DNA of 64,000 bases, taken from the NCBI GenBank assembly GCA_030522415.1, contig CM060108.1, positions 42,174,256-42,238,255 of the forward strand, given 5' to 3'. Made by a program: the position numbers and the translations under genes. The stretch comes from Channallabes apus (lineage: Eukaryota > Chordata > Actinopteri > Siluriformes > Clariidae). The notes under the pieces are model-generated. The model had not been told where the DNA came from and made no database searches. It worked only from the letters and a program-made list of their open reading frames with translations. Below, piece after piece: positions 47,541-59,149 of this stretch (position 1 is the stretch's first letter; each line of letters opens with the position of its first letter).

Positions 47541-48534
47541 TTTTGGTTGGTATATTCTCACACCGCTTGCAAACCTATACAAATGTGGTGAATTTTATCT
47601 TTCTCTCTCTCTCAAGAATTTCAAACTTCTTGCTCTGTGCTACAACCCGGCAAAGTTGGTCTCAATGTTAAGTCTATGGGACTTTGCTTCGCAAGCACCA
47701 CTAATAATAATAACAACAACAACAACAACATTGATGTCAATGATAATGATGATGATGATGATGATGATGATGATCAGGATTCTCCCATATGTGTCTTTGG
47801 TTTGCGTTTCAGGAAGACTATATATTTATTTTTTAAAGTAATAACAATTTAAAGTAAAAAAATCTGGGATCTTTCTGACCCTCTTCGGCCTCCAGACATG
47901 GTGAATGAACAGAGCACTATATGAGTAGACTGTGTCAGTTATTCTCAATCTTTATATATGTTTCCAAACTTAAATATCGCCAGAGGATTCCTGTCGAGAG
48001 GTTCCAGCCCTTTTCAGTTAAACCATTACGTTTTCTCATCAAGAGGTTCACCGACCCTCATTTAATCTAGAGTCACTTCAGCATCAAGAGCCTGAGAGTT
48101 CACGCGCAGCGGAGAGTGCAGATTGGCCGCATCATGACGAGGGATAATGAGATGCAAACGACAAATCGAGGACATTCAGAAAGTATGAATATGCACAGTA
48201 AGACAAAGTTCAGCATCATGAAGCTATAACGACAGGCAGTAAGATGTACATCATTAATTCAGATTGTCAGATTAGCTGTAGCTTTTGCGTGTTGAACATC
48301 ATACAGTATAACAGGGCTATTTAAATGCAGTATTGTGAGCCAGTGTCCAGAACAGTTTAATATGTTTTTTTTTTCTGCTGAAAACCAGCTGATGTAACTA
48401 ATTGGTTTATTTCCAGTTAAGTTTTAGTGTTGGTGAATTACAAACTCTCGCCCCCAAGGGCTGGATTTGAACATCCCTGAACTATTACATATGCATGATG
48501 TGAAAATATTTTACCATATTAAAATATTGAATCA
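47541..48534. other. Downstream stretch, microsatellites only
   Basis: A compound (AAC)n plus (GAT)n microsatellite lies at about 47700-47775. No gene or repeat family was seen elsewhere. Confidence 0.5.
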
Positions 48535-48941
48535 GAAAAATGTACAGTTTGGCGGCACGGTGGTGTAGTGGTTAGCACTGTCGCCTTGCACCTCCAGGGT
48601 CTGGGTTCGATTCCCCGGCCAGGCTCGATTCCCGTCTCTGTGTGCATGGAGTTTGCATGTTCTCCCCGTGCTTGGTGGGTTTCCTCCGGGTACTCCGGTT
48701 TCCTCCCACAGTCCAAAGATATGCAGGTTAGGCTAATTGGCGTTCCTAAAATTGCCCGTAGTGTGTGATTGGGTGTGTGAGTGTGTGTATGTGTGTGTGC
48801 CCTGCGATGGATTGGCACCCTGTCCAGGGTGTACCCCGCCTAGTGCCCAAAGTCTCCTGGGATAGGCTCCAGGTCCCCCGCGACCCTGAACACAGGATTA
48901 AGCGGTATAGAAAATGAATGAATGAATGAAAAATGTACAGT
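48535..48941 (+). mobile_element. Mermaid-like tRNA-derived SINE, full length with TSD
   Basis: The best-preserved copy in the window. The tRNA-like head has GGTGTAGTGGTTAGC and GGTTCGATTCCC, followed by the intact body and an (ATGA)n tail at about 48913-48930. A perfect 14-bp direct repeat, gaaaaatgtacagt, flanks it at 48535-48548 and 48928-48941. The good preservation and intact duplication suggest a comparatively recent insertion. Confidence 0.95.
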
Positions 48942-49149
48942 AGAGCAATAGGAATGGAGATGTTTTCTTTGAGAAGAACTTTATATTGTAGGAATAGTTT
49001 GGACATTGTTGCTTTGTAAATGTCTGAGATCAAACTGATCCTTTGCTGATTTCTGTTATTTTTATCTCATCACCTTCAAGAGAGAGAAAATGAGAGGCTG
49101 ATAAAGGAATGATTGTTTAAATCTTAGCAAATAACCACAATTAAATGCA

Positions 49150-49625
49150 ACTCTCACTCACTCACTCGATCTACCGCTAATCCTGTTCAGGGTCCCAGGA
49201 GGCCTGGAGCCTATATCCCAGGGGACTTGGAGTGGGGACACATCTACATCTACGCATTTGGCAGACGCTCTTATCCAGAGCGACTTACTTTTTTTTTTAT
49301 TTATCACATTACACATCTGAGCAGTTGAGGGTTAAGGGCCTTGCTCAAGGGCCCAACAGTGGCAACTTGGTGGTTGTGGGGTTTGAACCTGGGATCTTCT
49401 GGGATCTTCTGAACCATAGTTCAATGCCTTAACCACTGAGCTACCCCAGGCCCCTATTGGTCCAGTGGACACCCTGGACCAATCTGTCACAAGGACACAT
49501 ACGTCTTTGAAAGAAAACCGGATTACCTGGAGGAAACCCACCATGCACAAGGAGAACATGCAAATTCAACACACACAGACCCATGGCAGGAATCGGACCC
49601 TCAACCTTGAGGGAGGTGCGAGGCC
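49150..49625 (-). mobile_element. Mermaid-like SINE split by a family B SINE
   Basis: The SINE tail and 3' body are at 49150-49230 (ctcactcactcactc, then gatctaccgctaatcctg). The remainder continues at about 49462-49625 (accctggaccaatctg through a decayed tRNA-like head). The intervening family B SINE accounts for the interruption. Confidence 0.85.
49242..49456 (-). mobile_element. tRNA-derived SINE, family B (copy 3), nested
   Basis: Antisense copy running from gcatttggcagacgctc to the tRNA-like head (accactgagctacccc). Approximate direct repeats, agtggggacac and agtggacac, lie on the two sides (49231-49241 and about 49464-49472). The tail side lacks the long hexamer array, and one internal 10-bp unit (gggatcttct) is duplicated in tandem. 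Confidence 0.9.
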
Positions 49626-50702
49626 ACTGTGCCTGCCTTTAAATGTAACTATAAATGGATAAAAAGCATAGAAAGGCGTCTATCGTTAAATAAAAACAAT
49701 ACAAGCTGTAGTTGTAAAAGAGGAATAAAACAGTTACAGGAAATGAACTTCAGGCACTGCAAACAGTAACTCTTGTCACGTCATGTGCATCACAACACCC
49801 TGTGATTGACAATTTTACTATAACAACATGTCCAGAAGTGTTATTTGTTGCCTATGATGCAGCAAGACCAAGGCTTGATACCACCATGCTGAAAGGACTG
49901 GTGAAGCCGCGCTGAAAAAGTCCCCCGGTCCCTGAGGAGAACAGGAGGAACACCCCGTGCTGTGCAGAGCCTCTCAGCTGGTAAAGTGGGCAGTTGCTTC
50001 ACCATCGACTCGGATGGCACGCGGGCACAGCTGGGAATCAATCCCACTCAGGAAACACAGTGTGTTTAGTGGTCTCGCTTCACACAGTATCGCTTTTTCA
50101 AGTTTCATCATTACAAGAAAATTGCTCTGTACCGTTATTATTCTTTTTTTCTCAAGGCTGACAGATAGAACTTATTATTGTTTATGCAGAGCGTGTATTC
50201 ATTAGTCTTTTTATGACACACGAGCACAGAACGTTCAGATTTATCCACCATCGTTAATTTGGCAGGTTTTGATTTAGTGTTTGTTATAGCGACACGTTCA
50301 CCTGCGGTTTAATCCCTCCACTCTGTCCCAGCCACACTGCTGCGTATTCGAGAATCTTAGCCTCGTTGTAATAACGGTCTTTTCTAATGACGTTCCCCTA
50401 GAGGGTCCCCAGGAAGCGTCTCGACAAAAAGTGATAATTACATGAAATATACATAGAGAATAAAAAGGAGTGTGTTTACATAACGCATCCCATAAATATC
50501 TGACTGGGAAGACATTGTTCTCCAGCTCCTTTTAAGCCCATCTCCCAGGGACGCCATTTTAATGACATGATGGTTTAAAGAGATGCCTCTCCGCTTCGCT
50601 CCATATTTAATTAACTTCTCCTTTTCTTTGCCGGAAAAAAGAGGGAATAAAGAGACAAACACTCGATAGCTCTGAGACAATAACAAATAACTGGGAAGAA
50701 CA

Positions 50703-50741
<39 letters not shown>

Positions 50742-52019
50742 TGGTGGAGGGGGGCATGGGGGTGAGACCTTGTCATGCTTTTGTGAGCTGTTTGCAATAC
50801 ACAATAAGAAAGAGGATGGAGAGAGAGAGACGGGAAGAGAAGACAGACGCATTTACAAAACAAGCTATGCAAGAAAATAGTAGTCAAAAAAACTAAAACT
50901 AATACACTACAGAGGCAGAGAGACCTAAAGACTAAACAAAGTAGGCAGAGAGAGAGAGAGAGAGAGAGCAGATAAAGTCTTATGAGAAGTGGGAATTCTC
51001 ATAAGCACACGAGAGACAAGAAAAGAGGTGGAAAGGAAGGAGAGAAAGAGACGGCGGAAGAGAGGGAGACATGTGGCGTTCCCGCGAGACTGCTTTCTGC
51101 AGTATTGCCTGCTTCTTCACTACGCAGGAAGGAAAGAGCGAGAGATGACACACTACCATTAGAGAGAGTTAAAGTAACCTGGCACGCTCGCTCTGACTGA
51201 GAAAAACGCTAAGAGATTTAAAAGAACCTTGCTGGTGTTTTAAGAGGGGGTTGGGGAGGTTTATCCTCAAAGTTTTTGTTTTCCTATTTCTGATGGGTAG
51301 GAGTGAATAAAAAAAAAAAATATTTAGTGTTATGAATCAAGTAAAACAAATGTAAGAGAAATATGTATATATGAGCAGTTTCGCAGCAAAATGAGATAAA
51401 AAAGCCCTTTTCGCACATCATTTATTTTGGAAAATTGTCTGAAGACACACATGATAGTCTAGTTTAAAAAGCACATACTGTATTCGTCCTTTAGGAGCTT
51501 TAAATGATCAATAGCATTGGTTTTGCTGTATTTGGGAGTCATATTCTCCAATATTTTTTATGAATGAAAATTAGCAGAGAGATAACACTACAACACTCCG
51601 GAGACATGAGATACACGTGTTGCTTTCGGTGTGTGGGAAGCTGTTGCATTTGGTACACCTGGTTATGTCAGCTACGCATGCTGTACGTTCCACAAATAGA
51701 AATTCTGAACTTTATTACAAGCTTAAGGGTCCACAGTTGGTCAGATTTAAAAGTTAGGACTCCCAATTTTAAAGATTATTGTATGTGTAAAAACATAAAA
51801 ATCTACTTTTTTTTCATGCCGTGCCATTATTTATTTAACAAAAAAGAAACCAAAAATAAAGTTCGTAGACTCTTTTTACACACTTGGATTTTTTTTTTTA
51901 GACATTTGGATGTAGATTTACTGATGTCCTTCAGATCATTGATCTGTTGCGTGACCAAATTTCGACAAAGCTTTAGCTGTTGGACAGATGGGCTTACTCA
52001 GATATACAGAGAATCATAT
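49626..52019. other. Downstream stretch with possible conserved non-coding block
   Basis: No gene recognised. 49950-50050 contains a tRNA-like fragment (ggtaaagtgggc, then gggaatcaatccc), probably an old SINE. (GT)n lies at 50707-50741 and a GA-rich tract at about 50820-51060. 50270-50700 is balanced in composition and free of repeats (see findings). The ORF at 51564-52103 has no domain. Confidence 0.5.
50707..50741. repeat. (GT)n microsatellite
   Basis: About 17 uninterrupted GT units. Confidence 0.97.
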
Positions 52020-52109
52020 GGTCAATTCAGTGACTGCAAGGTGCCCAGGTCCTGTGGCTGCAAAACAAGTCTAAATAAATCACCTAACCACTGCCATTCT
52101 TGAAAGTGG

Positions 52110-52720
52110 GGCGTTTCTCCTAAAATGCTGTTTGGTGAAACTGGACATTAATTGCAAACCACTCTATTTGTCCATATGACATTGTTCTATTGTTCCATAA
52201 GTCCATAGGATTTGATTAGATTCTGGTTTGTAAGCCTCATTCCTGCCTCAATGGCAAAATAACTTTCTCCTGGCAACCCTTCCAAACAAACTGTACTTGT
52301 TCTGCCTTCTTATAATTCTATTGTCATGGATTTTATCATGCTCAGTGAGGCCTGTAGGGTTTGAGATGTAGCCCATCATCTGACCTTGGGGTGAATGTGC
52401 TTAAGCAGTCATTCCTAGGAAAGACTGACCTCTGATTTTTGTTGAAAAGGGGTTTTATAACCCTTTCCAGATAGATGTGCAGCAACAATTGCTCCTTTAA
52501 GTCCATGGCTTATGTCTTTCCCTCTTGGTATTATGCTAACACACACCTGAATGCTCCAGACCCACAAACTGCCAGAGGTTCTGCATGTATAAAGGCCTAC
52601 ACACCTGCTGATGATCAATTAATCAAGGGCTGAAGATTAGCAGCACCTGGCTGCAATTTACCCTCTTAAATCCTGTGAAAGCAGTAAGGGTGTATTTAGT
52701 ATGGGGCATATCCACCCCCC
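52110..52720 (-). repeat. Probable old interspersed repeat, family unknown
   Basis: Segments such as gatgatcaattaatcaaggg and agcagcacctggctgcaatt are familiar from widespread fish repeats. A C-run (52716-52730) follows. I cannot assign a superfamily, and no second copy is present in this window. Confidence 0.4.
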
Positions 52721-55009
52721 CCCCCCATTTTTTTCCCCTTTTAGGATAAATTTTTGTTAAAGAAATAATTGCATAGTAATAAAAAGTTATATGTTGATGT
52801 TCATCTTAAGTTGTACAACATTGTTATTGACATGAAATCTGATATTTACATGGTCACAAACACACCTGCAGGCTGGTTTATCCATTGAGACAAAACTGTG
52901 GCAGGTGGCGTTATATTAATTTACAAAACCATCAAAAATTCACACTGATAAAAAAAGAACAACTTGTAATAGTTTTTTTTTTTTTTTTTAAGAAAAAAAA
53001 AAGCTTTTCTCCAAATTGCTAAAATGGAGATCTTGTTCTGCTGTCGAACTATTTTTATATAAATAGTTTATGGTAGACATGATTGACATTTGTGCAAATG
53101 TGTTGTGGTAAGTTTTTTTGTGCAATTTCATATTAAGAAAAAAGTTGTGGGAAATTACTCATTTAGCCCTAAACAATTTTGCCGTCATAATGTTTAACAT
53201 AAAACGCTTCATGCAAATGGTCTACATTTTGCATTCACTGTGGTACAGTACAGTTGGAAAGCAGACTCCTGAGTAAGCAGTGATTCTAACCTTAGCATGT
53301 TCCAGAGATAATGAGCAAGTCTATTACAGTACATTGGTCAACTCATTTTATTAAAATCTGAAAGCAGCATCACATGAGTGTTTCTCAGAATTTTGTTAAC
53401 CGGGCTGGAGTTTTGACAAAAGTTTGGACAAACTTTATTGAGGGGTAAAGGGCTTACAGTTGCTAGCATTTGTTGGCTGTTTAACAGATAAACTGGTCAT
53501 TCGTGTGTTATCTTGGTTAAAGAAAGTTAGCTATGAGGTGACTTCACAGCTTACATAATGTAGCATGTAAGCTTTAAAAAAAAATGGTTTGTTTTTAATG
53601 TCCTAAATGTTAAGACGATTTATTTTTAATGGCGTCATAAACAGGATATCTACTCTATCAGCCTTCATTGTGTGTTAAAATATGACTCGTCAATTGTGTG
53701 GCTATGAAGATCGCTATGTAAAGAATGAAATAACAACAAGACTGTTCAAATTCAGTTTAATTAAGATCTGGATCTAAATCTAGATTTCTGATGAAGTAAA
53801 TGACAGTTTCCCTCAGACAGTATAAGAAAAACACCTTGAGAATTTACACCAGTTAGCTAAACTAGCTAAGTTTCTTAGCAAACTCCTTGGAATCACCACA
53901 TTTAGAGAATGTTCACCAAGCTTAAAAAAACATTGCAACTAAATTAAGAAGAGAACAACCCTTTAGGTCAGTTTCCTCCCTGGGACTCAAACCCAGGCTA
54001 TGGTGGAGAGCACTGCATACTCGCCATAAGTCCACCAGGGAACCATTGCACCAAATTTGAGACAAATTTAGCTGAGAACAACCACTGTCTTTTAATTTAC
54101 AAAACTATAAAAAAAAAATGTTAGATTTCCATCTTGAAAAAGTGTTACAGTCCATTATTTCAAATGACTTTTTCGGGTTTTTTCTTGTTGAGATGATGTT
54201 GCCTTTCAATTATCCAGCAACATCGCAAGGAACCCAACAGCTTGCCAAAGTTTGTAAAAACTCTCTTTTAACTTCAGGCAGTTTTCAGGTTCATTTTAAG
54301 GTGTTGTATATTCTAAATACACACACTAACTTTTATTCAACTACTAAATCATGCTGCGTATGGATCGTTTATTTAGATACACCAATATTGCACGCTCCTT
54401 TACCTTACAAGCATTTCTGCAAGATATATGCTGATCAGATTTGAAGGGAAACGGACAGGTCTGTCTTTACTACAAAAAGTTGGAGTCTAACTAATTCAAA
54501 ACCTCATAATTAGTTGAAATTGAGTTGGGAAATAGCTAAATTACCTGTCTGGTTGGGATCATCTGTCTTTTTTCTTTTCCCTCTCATTAAATCTTAACTG
54601 TGTTAAGAAATATTTCAGGCCACAATGATGAGTTCAGACATTTTGGATGAGGTTGAATGAAGAGCATAATGCTGCAACGGTAATAATGAGGAGAAGTCGC
54701 CAATTAGTATCATGGGCTACAAAAAGCTGAGTCATCAGTTAAAGCCTTTGTCAACTGATTTTTTCCCCACGCATTATTACTGGGTTTAATGCACAGACTA
54801 TACAGTAGTTATGCTGCAAAAACAAAATGATTTCAGAATGTATTGTTTCTGGTAACGTTCTTCTGTCCAATATGGTGAACATTGTTACAGTTGATACTGT
54901 GGTGTCTATCACAATAGCGCTGGCAGTAGCTCCTTTGGTCATTTTCATTGCACTGGCGTCTCTGAGGGATCGGATCAGACAGAAATTTTTTACACATGTG
55001 ACGTTACCT
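52721..55009. other. Downstream stretch, nothing coding recognised
   Basis: AT-rich with T- and A-runs near 52972-53003. The short segment at about 53975-54055 (ggactcaaacccagg) could be a decayed tRNA-like SINE head. The ORFs at 54118-54444 and 54827-55027 are hydrophobic but show no family motif. Confidence 0.5.
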
Positions 55010-55290
55010 GGTGGCATGGTGTCCTAGTGGTAAGCACTGTTGCTTTGCACCTCCAGGGTCCAGATGTAATTCCCAGCTCGGGGTCTATGAGTTTACGGGT
55101 TCTCCCCGAGATTGGTGGGTTTGGGTTTGATTCCCAGCCAGAATTGATTCCCATCTCTGTGTGCATGGAGTTTGCATGTTCTCCCCGTGCTTGGTGGGTT
55201 TCCTCCTGGTACTCTGGTTTCCTCCCACAGTCCAAAGATATGCAGATCACGCTAATTGGCGTTCCCAAATTGCTCATATTGTGTGAATGT
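55010..55290 (+). mobile_element. Mermaid-like SINE with internal partial duplication
   Basis: A decayed head (gtggcatggtgtcctagtgg) is followed by a first box B-like segment. A second copy of the head-body junction then follows (gggtttgattcccagcc, then gattcccatctctgtgtg), and the normal body up to the TTGTGTGAATG region. The 3' tail is missing. Confidence 0.82.
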
Positions 55291-56384
55291 TGACCAGAGG
55301 TCCTACCATGGTTGTAAAAATGGGAATAAATACAATAGTAATCACCATTAGCCTCCACAGTCCCTAGTTAGACTACAGAGGTTCCTAGTTGGATGAATGG
55401 TGGACTACATATCTACACTTCAAAGAAACAGGAAATGGTCAAACTGCATTTATTTTTAGCACTATTAAGTTCTTATGTCAAGACAATCAGTTTGAAGCTT
55501 TTGGCAAAAGGTTTCTACAATTATTTGCATGGAAAGAAATTAGTGGAAAGAAAGACTTATTGCATGTCATTTATCATTTCTTTGCAGTTCGGTCCATCAA
55601 ATCCGATTTAAAGAGGAACGTTTGTCTTTTCAGTGCACTTGACTTTCACATCTCATCAGTACTTCCTCTGTGTAACTCTTTTCCTTGCTCTGCTTCTTAC
55701 TCAACTCACACTGCCAACTCTAATGGGATTTAAAGTAGCTTTCACCCTGACAAGTAGGAATCGCATTTCATTGCTTCCTGCTACATTCGGTGTTGAGAGG
55801 GGGAAAAACACACCTGTTCTGGAGCCTGAGCCTCCTGGATAGTGTGATGGTGAGAGACCGTGAAGCTGATGCTAGAGGGCGACTCACCCCTCAGGCATCG
55901 TAGTTCACTAGAGGGAGGATAATTAGCCATCCGGGCAGGACCTAGGGGCTTAAAAGCGGTCGGCATCAGAGAAAGAGTGCGAGAACAATGTGATCCAGAG
56001 GCATTCAAAGTTTGGCAGTGTACAGTGCATTAGCTGCACATTGCATGTGAATCACAGTGTACTTGTTATCTGGTGTATTTGTAGTAATGCGTGGGGGTGG
56101 ATGTGCTCACCACTGCCAAGTTTCTCTCAAACTCCTCCAGGACCTGAAGGCGATATTCACAGTTCTGGGCTTTTTTCCCTCCAATTATCACCTGAAACTT
56201 ATTCTTGTGTTTCTTTTACTGTGCCTGCTGAGAAAGTTCCTCCACATTTAAACCTCTGCAGAAATTCTGCGTGGCCTTGCGGAGTTTAGGCTTAGGTTCT
56301 GATCTGTGCCTGTGGTGATGAGCGCTGGAATCAGATGGTTGAAAAAATGGAATGGGTACTGTCTCAATGCAACTTTCCCAATTC
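55291..56384. other. Downstream stretch, nothing recognised
   Basis: No gene recognised. 55780-56010 is relatively GC-rich without repeat features. Confidence 0.5.
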
Positions 56385-56970
56385 TGTTTTAACAATACAT
56401 ATTGTCATAAAGCAGCTGGGCAGAAATCTGCATGGTGATCCTGAATGAATAAAAAACAGAAAGGAAAGAAAAATGCCTATGAGGAACCACACTTGAAAGG
56501 GAGCCCATCCTCTTCTGCATGACACCAGGATTCATAAATGATCCTATATACTACAGTATGAAATAAAAAATGATGTGATGTTGAAATGATGTTCGATGTG
56601 AGTGTATTACAAATTATGAATCCCAGAAATGATTAAAGAAGTGTTTATCATTACAGTACTCATGGAAAACTGTCACAAAACAGGCGATGATTGTGTCAAG
56701 GACTCAAAAGGGAACCCATCCTCATTTGGGTGATCCCAGACAATATGACCATAAATGTGTCCCTATATGCTATAAGGCTAAAAGTTCAACATAATGGAAA
56801 AAAGTTACTTTAAAGTCTACTTTTGTTGTTTACTGTGATGGCTTGTGACTGCAGTCACCAGTTACAAGCCATCACTGGAAAACTGCCTGCATCAGCCAAG
56901 TCAAAGAGCATCTTCACGGTCATTAAGTGGAACTTTCCTCAGTCACCACACGCATCCCAGGTAAGACAAT
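56385..56970 (+). mobile_element. Degenerate L2-type 3'UTR-like repeat
   Basis: aacaatacatattgtcataaagcagctgg echoes the L2-type terminus. gggaacccatcctcatttgg occurs twice in diverged form (about 56500 and 56710). The segment at 56937-56960 (ctcagtcaccacacgcatcc) matches the LINE 3'UTR at about 29928-29950. Heavily decayed. Confidence 0.5.
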
Positions 56971-58811
56971 AGGGGGCCATCCTCAGCAGAAAGCGAGAGA
57001 CCTATTACCATGGTGATGGTATGATACCACATCAAAATCTCTTTAGTTACTTGTTCTTTTTTCCAGACCCAATGAATCGGTGTGAACCAGTTCAACTTTA
57101 TTGATTGAATCCACTGCACCATTGCCATATGCATTTATTGATGATTAAGCATGCAGCTCTGGCAAATAGGTAAAACAACAATGATTTCAGGAACAAAAAG
57201 AGCCTTTAGTGTTTTAGTCTTAGAGCAGAATAACACTTTTATTTAAAAAGAACCAATCTACCACCCTTAAGGTTTGCTTGGTTTGGTCCACCAGGAGAAC
57301 TCTTAAGAATTCTCCATAGATTCCTTAAAAGTGTTTGCTTATCAAAGCGTGTTTTACTTAGAACCCTTGAGAAACCAGTTTTACTATGAATGTGTAATGA
57401 TACAATACCTAAGAATATGTCCTTTATGGAAGCTTTATGAATAGTGCTCTTAATAACCAACTATCATAATTTACCGCATCCCTGGTGAATGGACGAATGT
57501 CACGGATGAATGAGTCTATAAATTCAATCTTCACTGACAGTCATGCTCACATTTTCTCCTTGTCTGTCTCTTTAATCATGATAGAGATCTCATTAGCCTT
57601 CAAAAGGATTTTCTGTGACATTCAGGTACGTCTGTAGGGCATCGCAACTACCCAAATTTGGCGTAAGCCATGTATGCTAGCATTCCATGTCTTCTGCCTC
57701 CAGCTTTTGATTTGTAGATCTGTTCAGATGCTTCTCTGCAGGCTGACATGGCTCTATGTGACGGTGTGTGCCAGAAAATCCCCTTGTTTTTGGGAAGCAG
57801 CGAGACAGGCCACTGTCCCCCATGCACATGCTCAGGCGACAGACATTGCAACGGTCCTGCTCTCGCCTCCACAAGCGCATTTAATTAAATCACAAACACG
57901 AGCAGGAGGCCACCACCCGCTTTAATGGAATGGATGAAGTGGGCCAGGATGCTGTTGGCAAACACGAAGAGCTGGATGCCTCTGAATACCCTTGAAGCTT
58001 ATTAAAAGTGCTTGGCAACGTTAGTCGCTAACTATGTCATTGCCAAACGTGCATTCCGTTTAATGGTTAAAGTGGGAGAGATGGACTGTAACGTTTTTTT
58101 TTTTCTTCTGTGCGTGCACGGGCATTCGGCTAACTTCAAACAGATTGTCTGCATCACAGATGTGCAGCAAGCTCTGTGAGGTATCTGATGCCTCATTACC
58201 TTTTTATTTCAGTGAGACATTTTTCATTTAGGTAAAATTGGGTGATGAGTAGTGACAAGCAATCTCTACAGGGCTCGTATCGATAGATCAGTGTATCAGT
58301 AGTTTACTAGCAAAGGAACGGGTTGAAAACTGAGATGCTCAAAATCATCTGCGCCACACATCCAGCAGTACCTTCTCTACTGAACATTGCATGTTAATTC
58401 ATATCAGAGGTAGCAAAGTCCATGGTACAGTACAGTATATACTGTACACCAATGTCCATGTAGAATGGAAATAAAGCAAATCCCATTTCCCAGATAGACA
58501 GGAAACAGCTGGCATTTCCAGATTGTCTTGCATTTGTGCTGTGATGGTGCCATGGTTAACCACTGGGATTGAGTACAGAGAGGCTAAATAAAGTGATGAT
58601 AGCCTGTCAGGCAACAGCACCATAATGCGCTGCAACAGAAATACAACACTAATCTTAATGAAATATCTTGTAGCACGCTGGGAAATTATTAACAATTTAT
58701 GGTCTTAATCTGTATATTCTGGTTTTCATCATCTTGGTTAAATGTATGCATCAAAAGGAGGGTGTTAAGTGGTGAATAACAATGCAGAAGGAGTGTAACT
58801 GGTTGCAACTA
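56971..58811. other. Downstream stretch with a possible conserved non-coding block
   Basis: No exon recognised. 57640-57990 is GC-balanced, repeat-free and contains a homeodomain-type core TTTAATTAAA (see findings). Confidence 0.45.
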
Positions 58812-59149
58812 AAGATGTAGTGGTTAGCGCTGTCGCCTTGCAGCCCCAAGGTCTGGGTTCGATTCCCAGCCAGGCTCGATTCCCGTCTCTGTGTGCATGG
58901 AGTTTGCATGTTCTCCCCGTGCTTGGTGGGTTTCCTCCTGGTACTCCAGTTTCCTCCCACAGTCCAAAATATGCAGGTTAGACTAATTGGGGTTCCCAAA
59001 ATTGCCCGTAGTGTGTGTGTGTCCTGCAATGCATTGGCACCCTGTCCAGACTGTACCCTGCCTCGTGCCCTAAGCCTCCTTGGATAGGCTCCAGCTCCTC
59101 GCGACCCTGAATACAGGATAAAGCGGTATAGAAGATAAGTGAGTGAGAG
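58812..59149 (+). mobile_element. Mermaid-like tRNA-derived SINE
   Basis: The head lacks its first bases but keeps tgtagtggttagcgctgtcg and GGTTCGATTCCC. The body is complete and it ends with agcggtatagaagat and a short GTGA-type tail. No clear target duplication. Confidence 0.9.

Noticed and set aside
47637..47852. ORF with poly-Asn and poly-Asp
   Set aside because: Produced by the (AAC)n and (GAT)n microsatellites; not a gene.
51564..52103. 179-codon plus-strand ORF
   Set aside because: Longest unexplained ORF, but it is lysine/phenylalanine-rich from AT-rich DNA, has no recognisable domain and no splice or promoter context.
54827..55027. Hydrophobic plus-strand ORF that might be a transmembrane exon
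   Set aside because: Resembles a membrane helix but matches no receptor, lacks exon signals and runs into a SINE.
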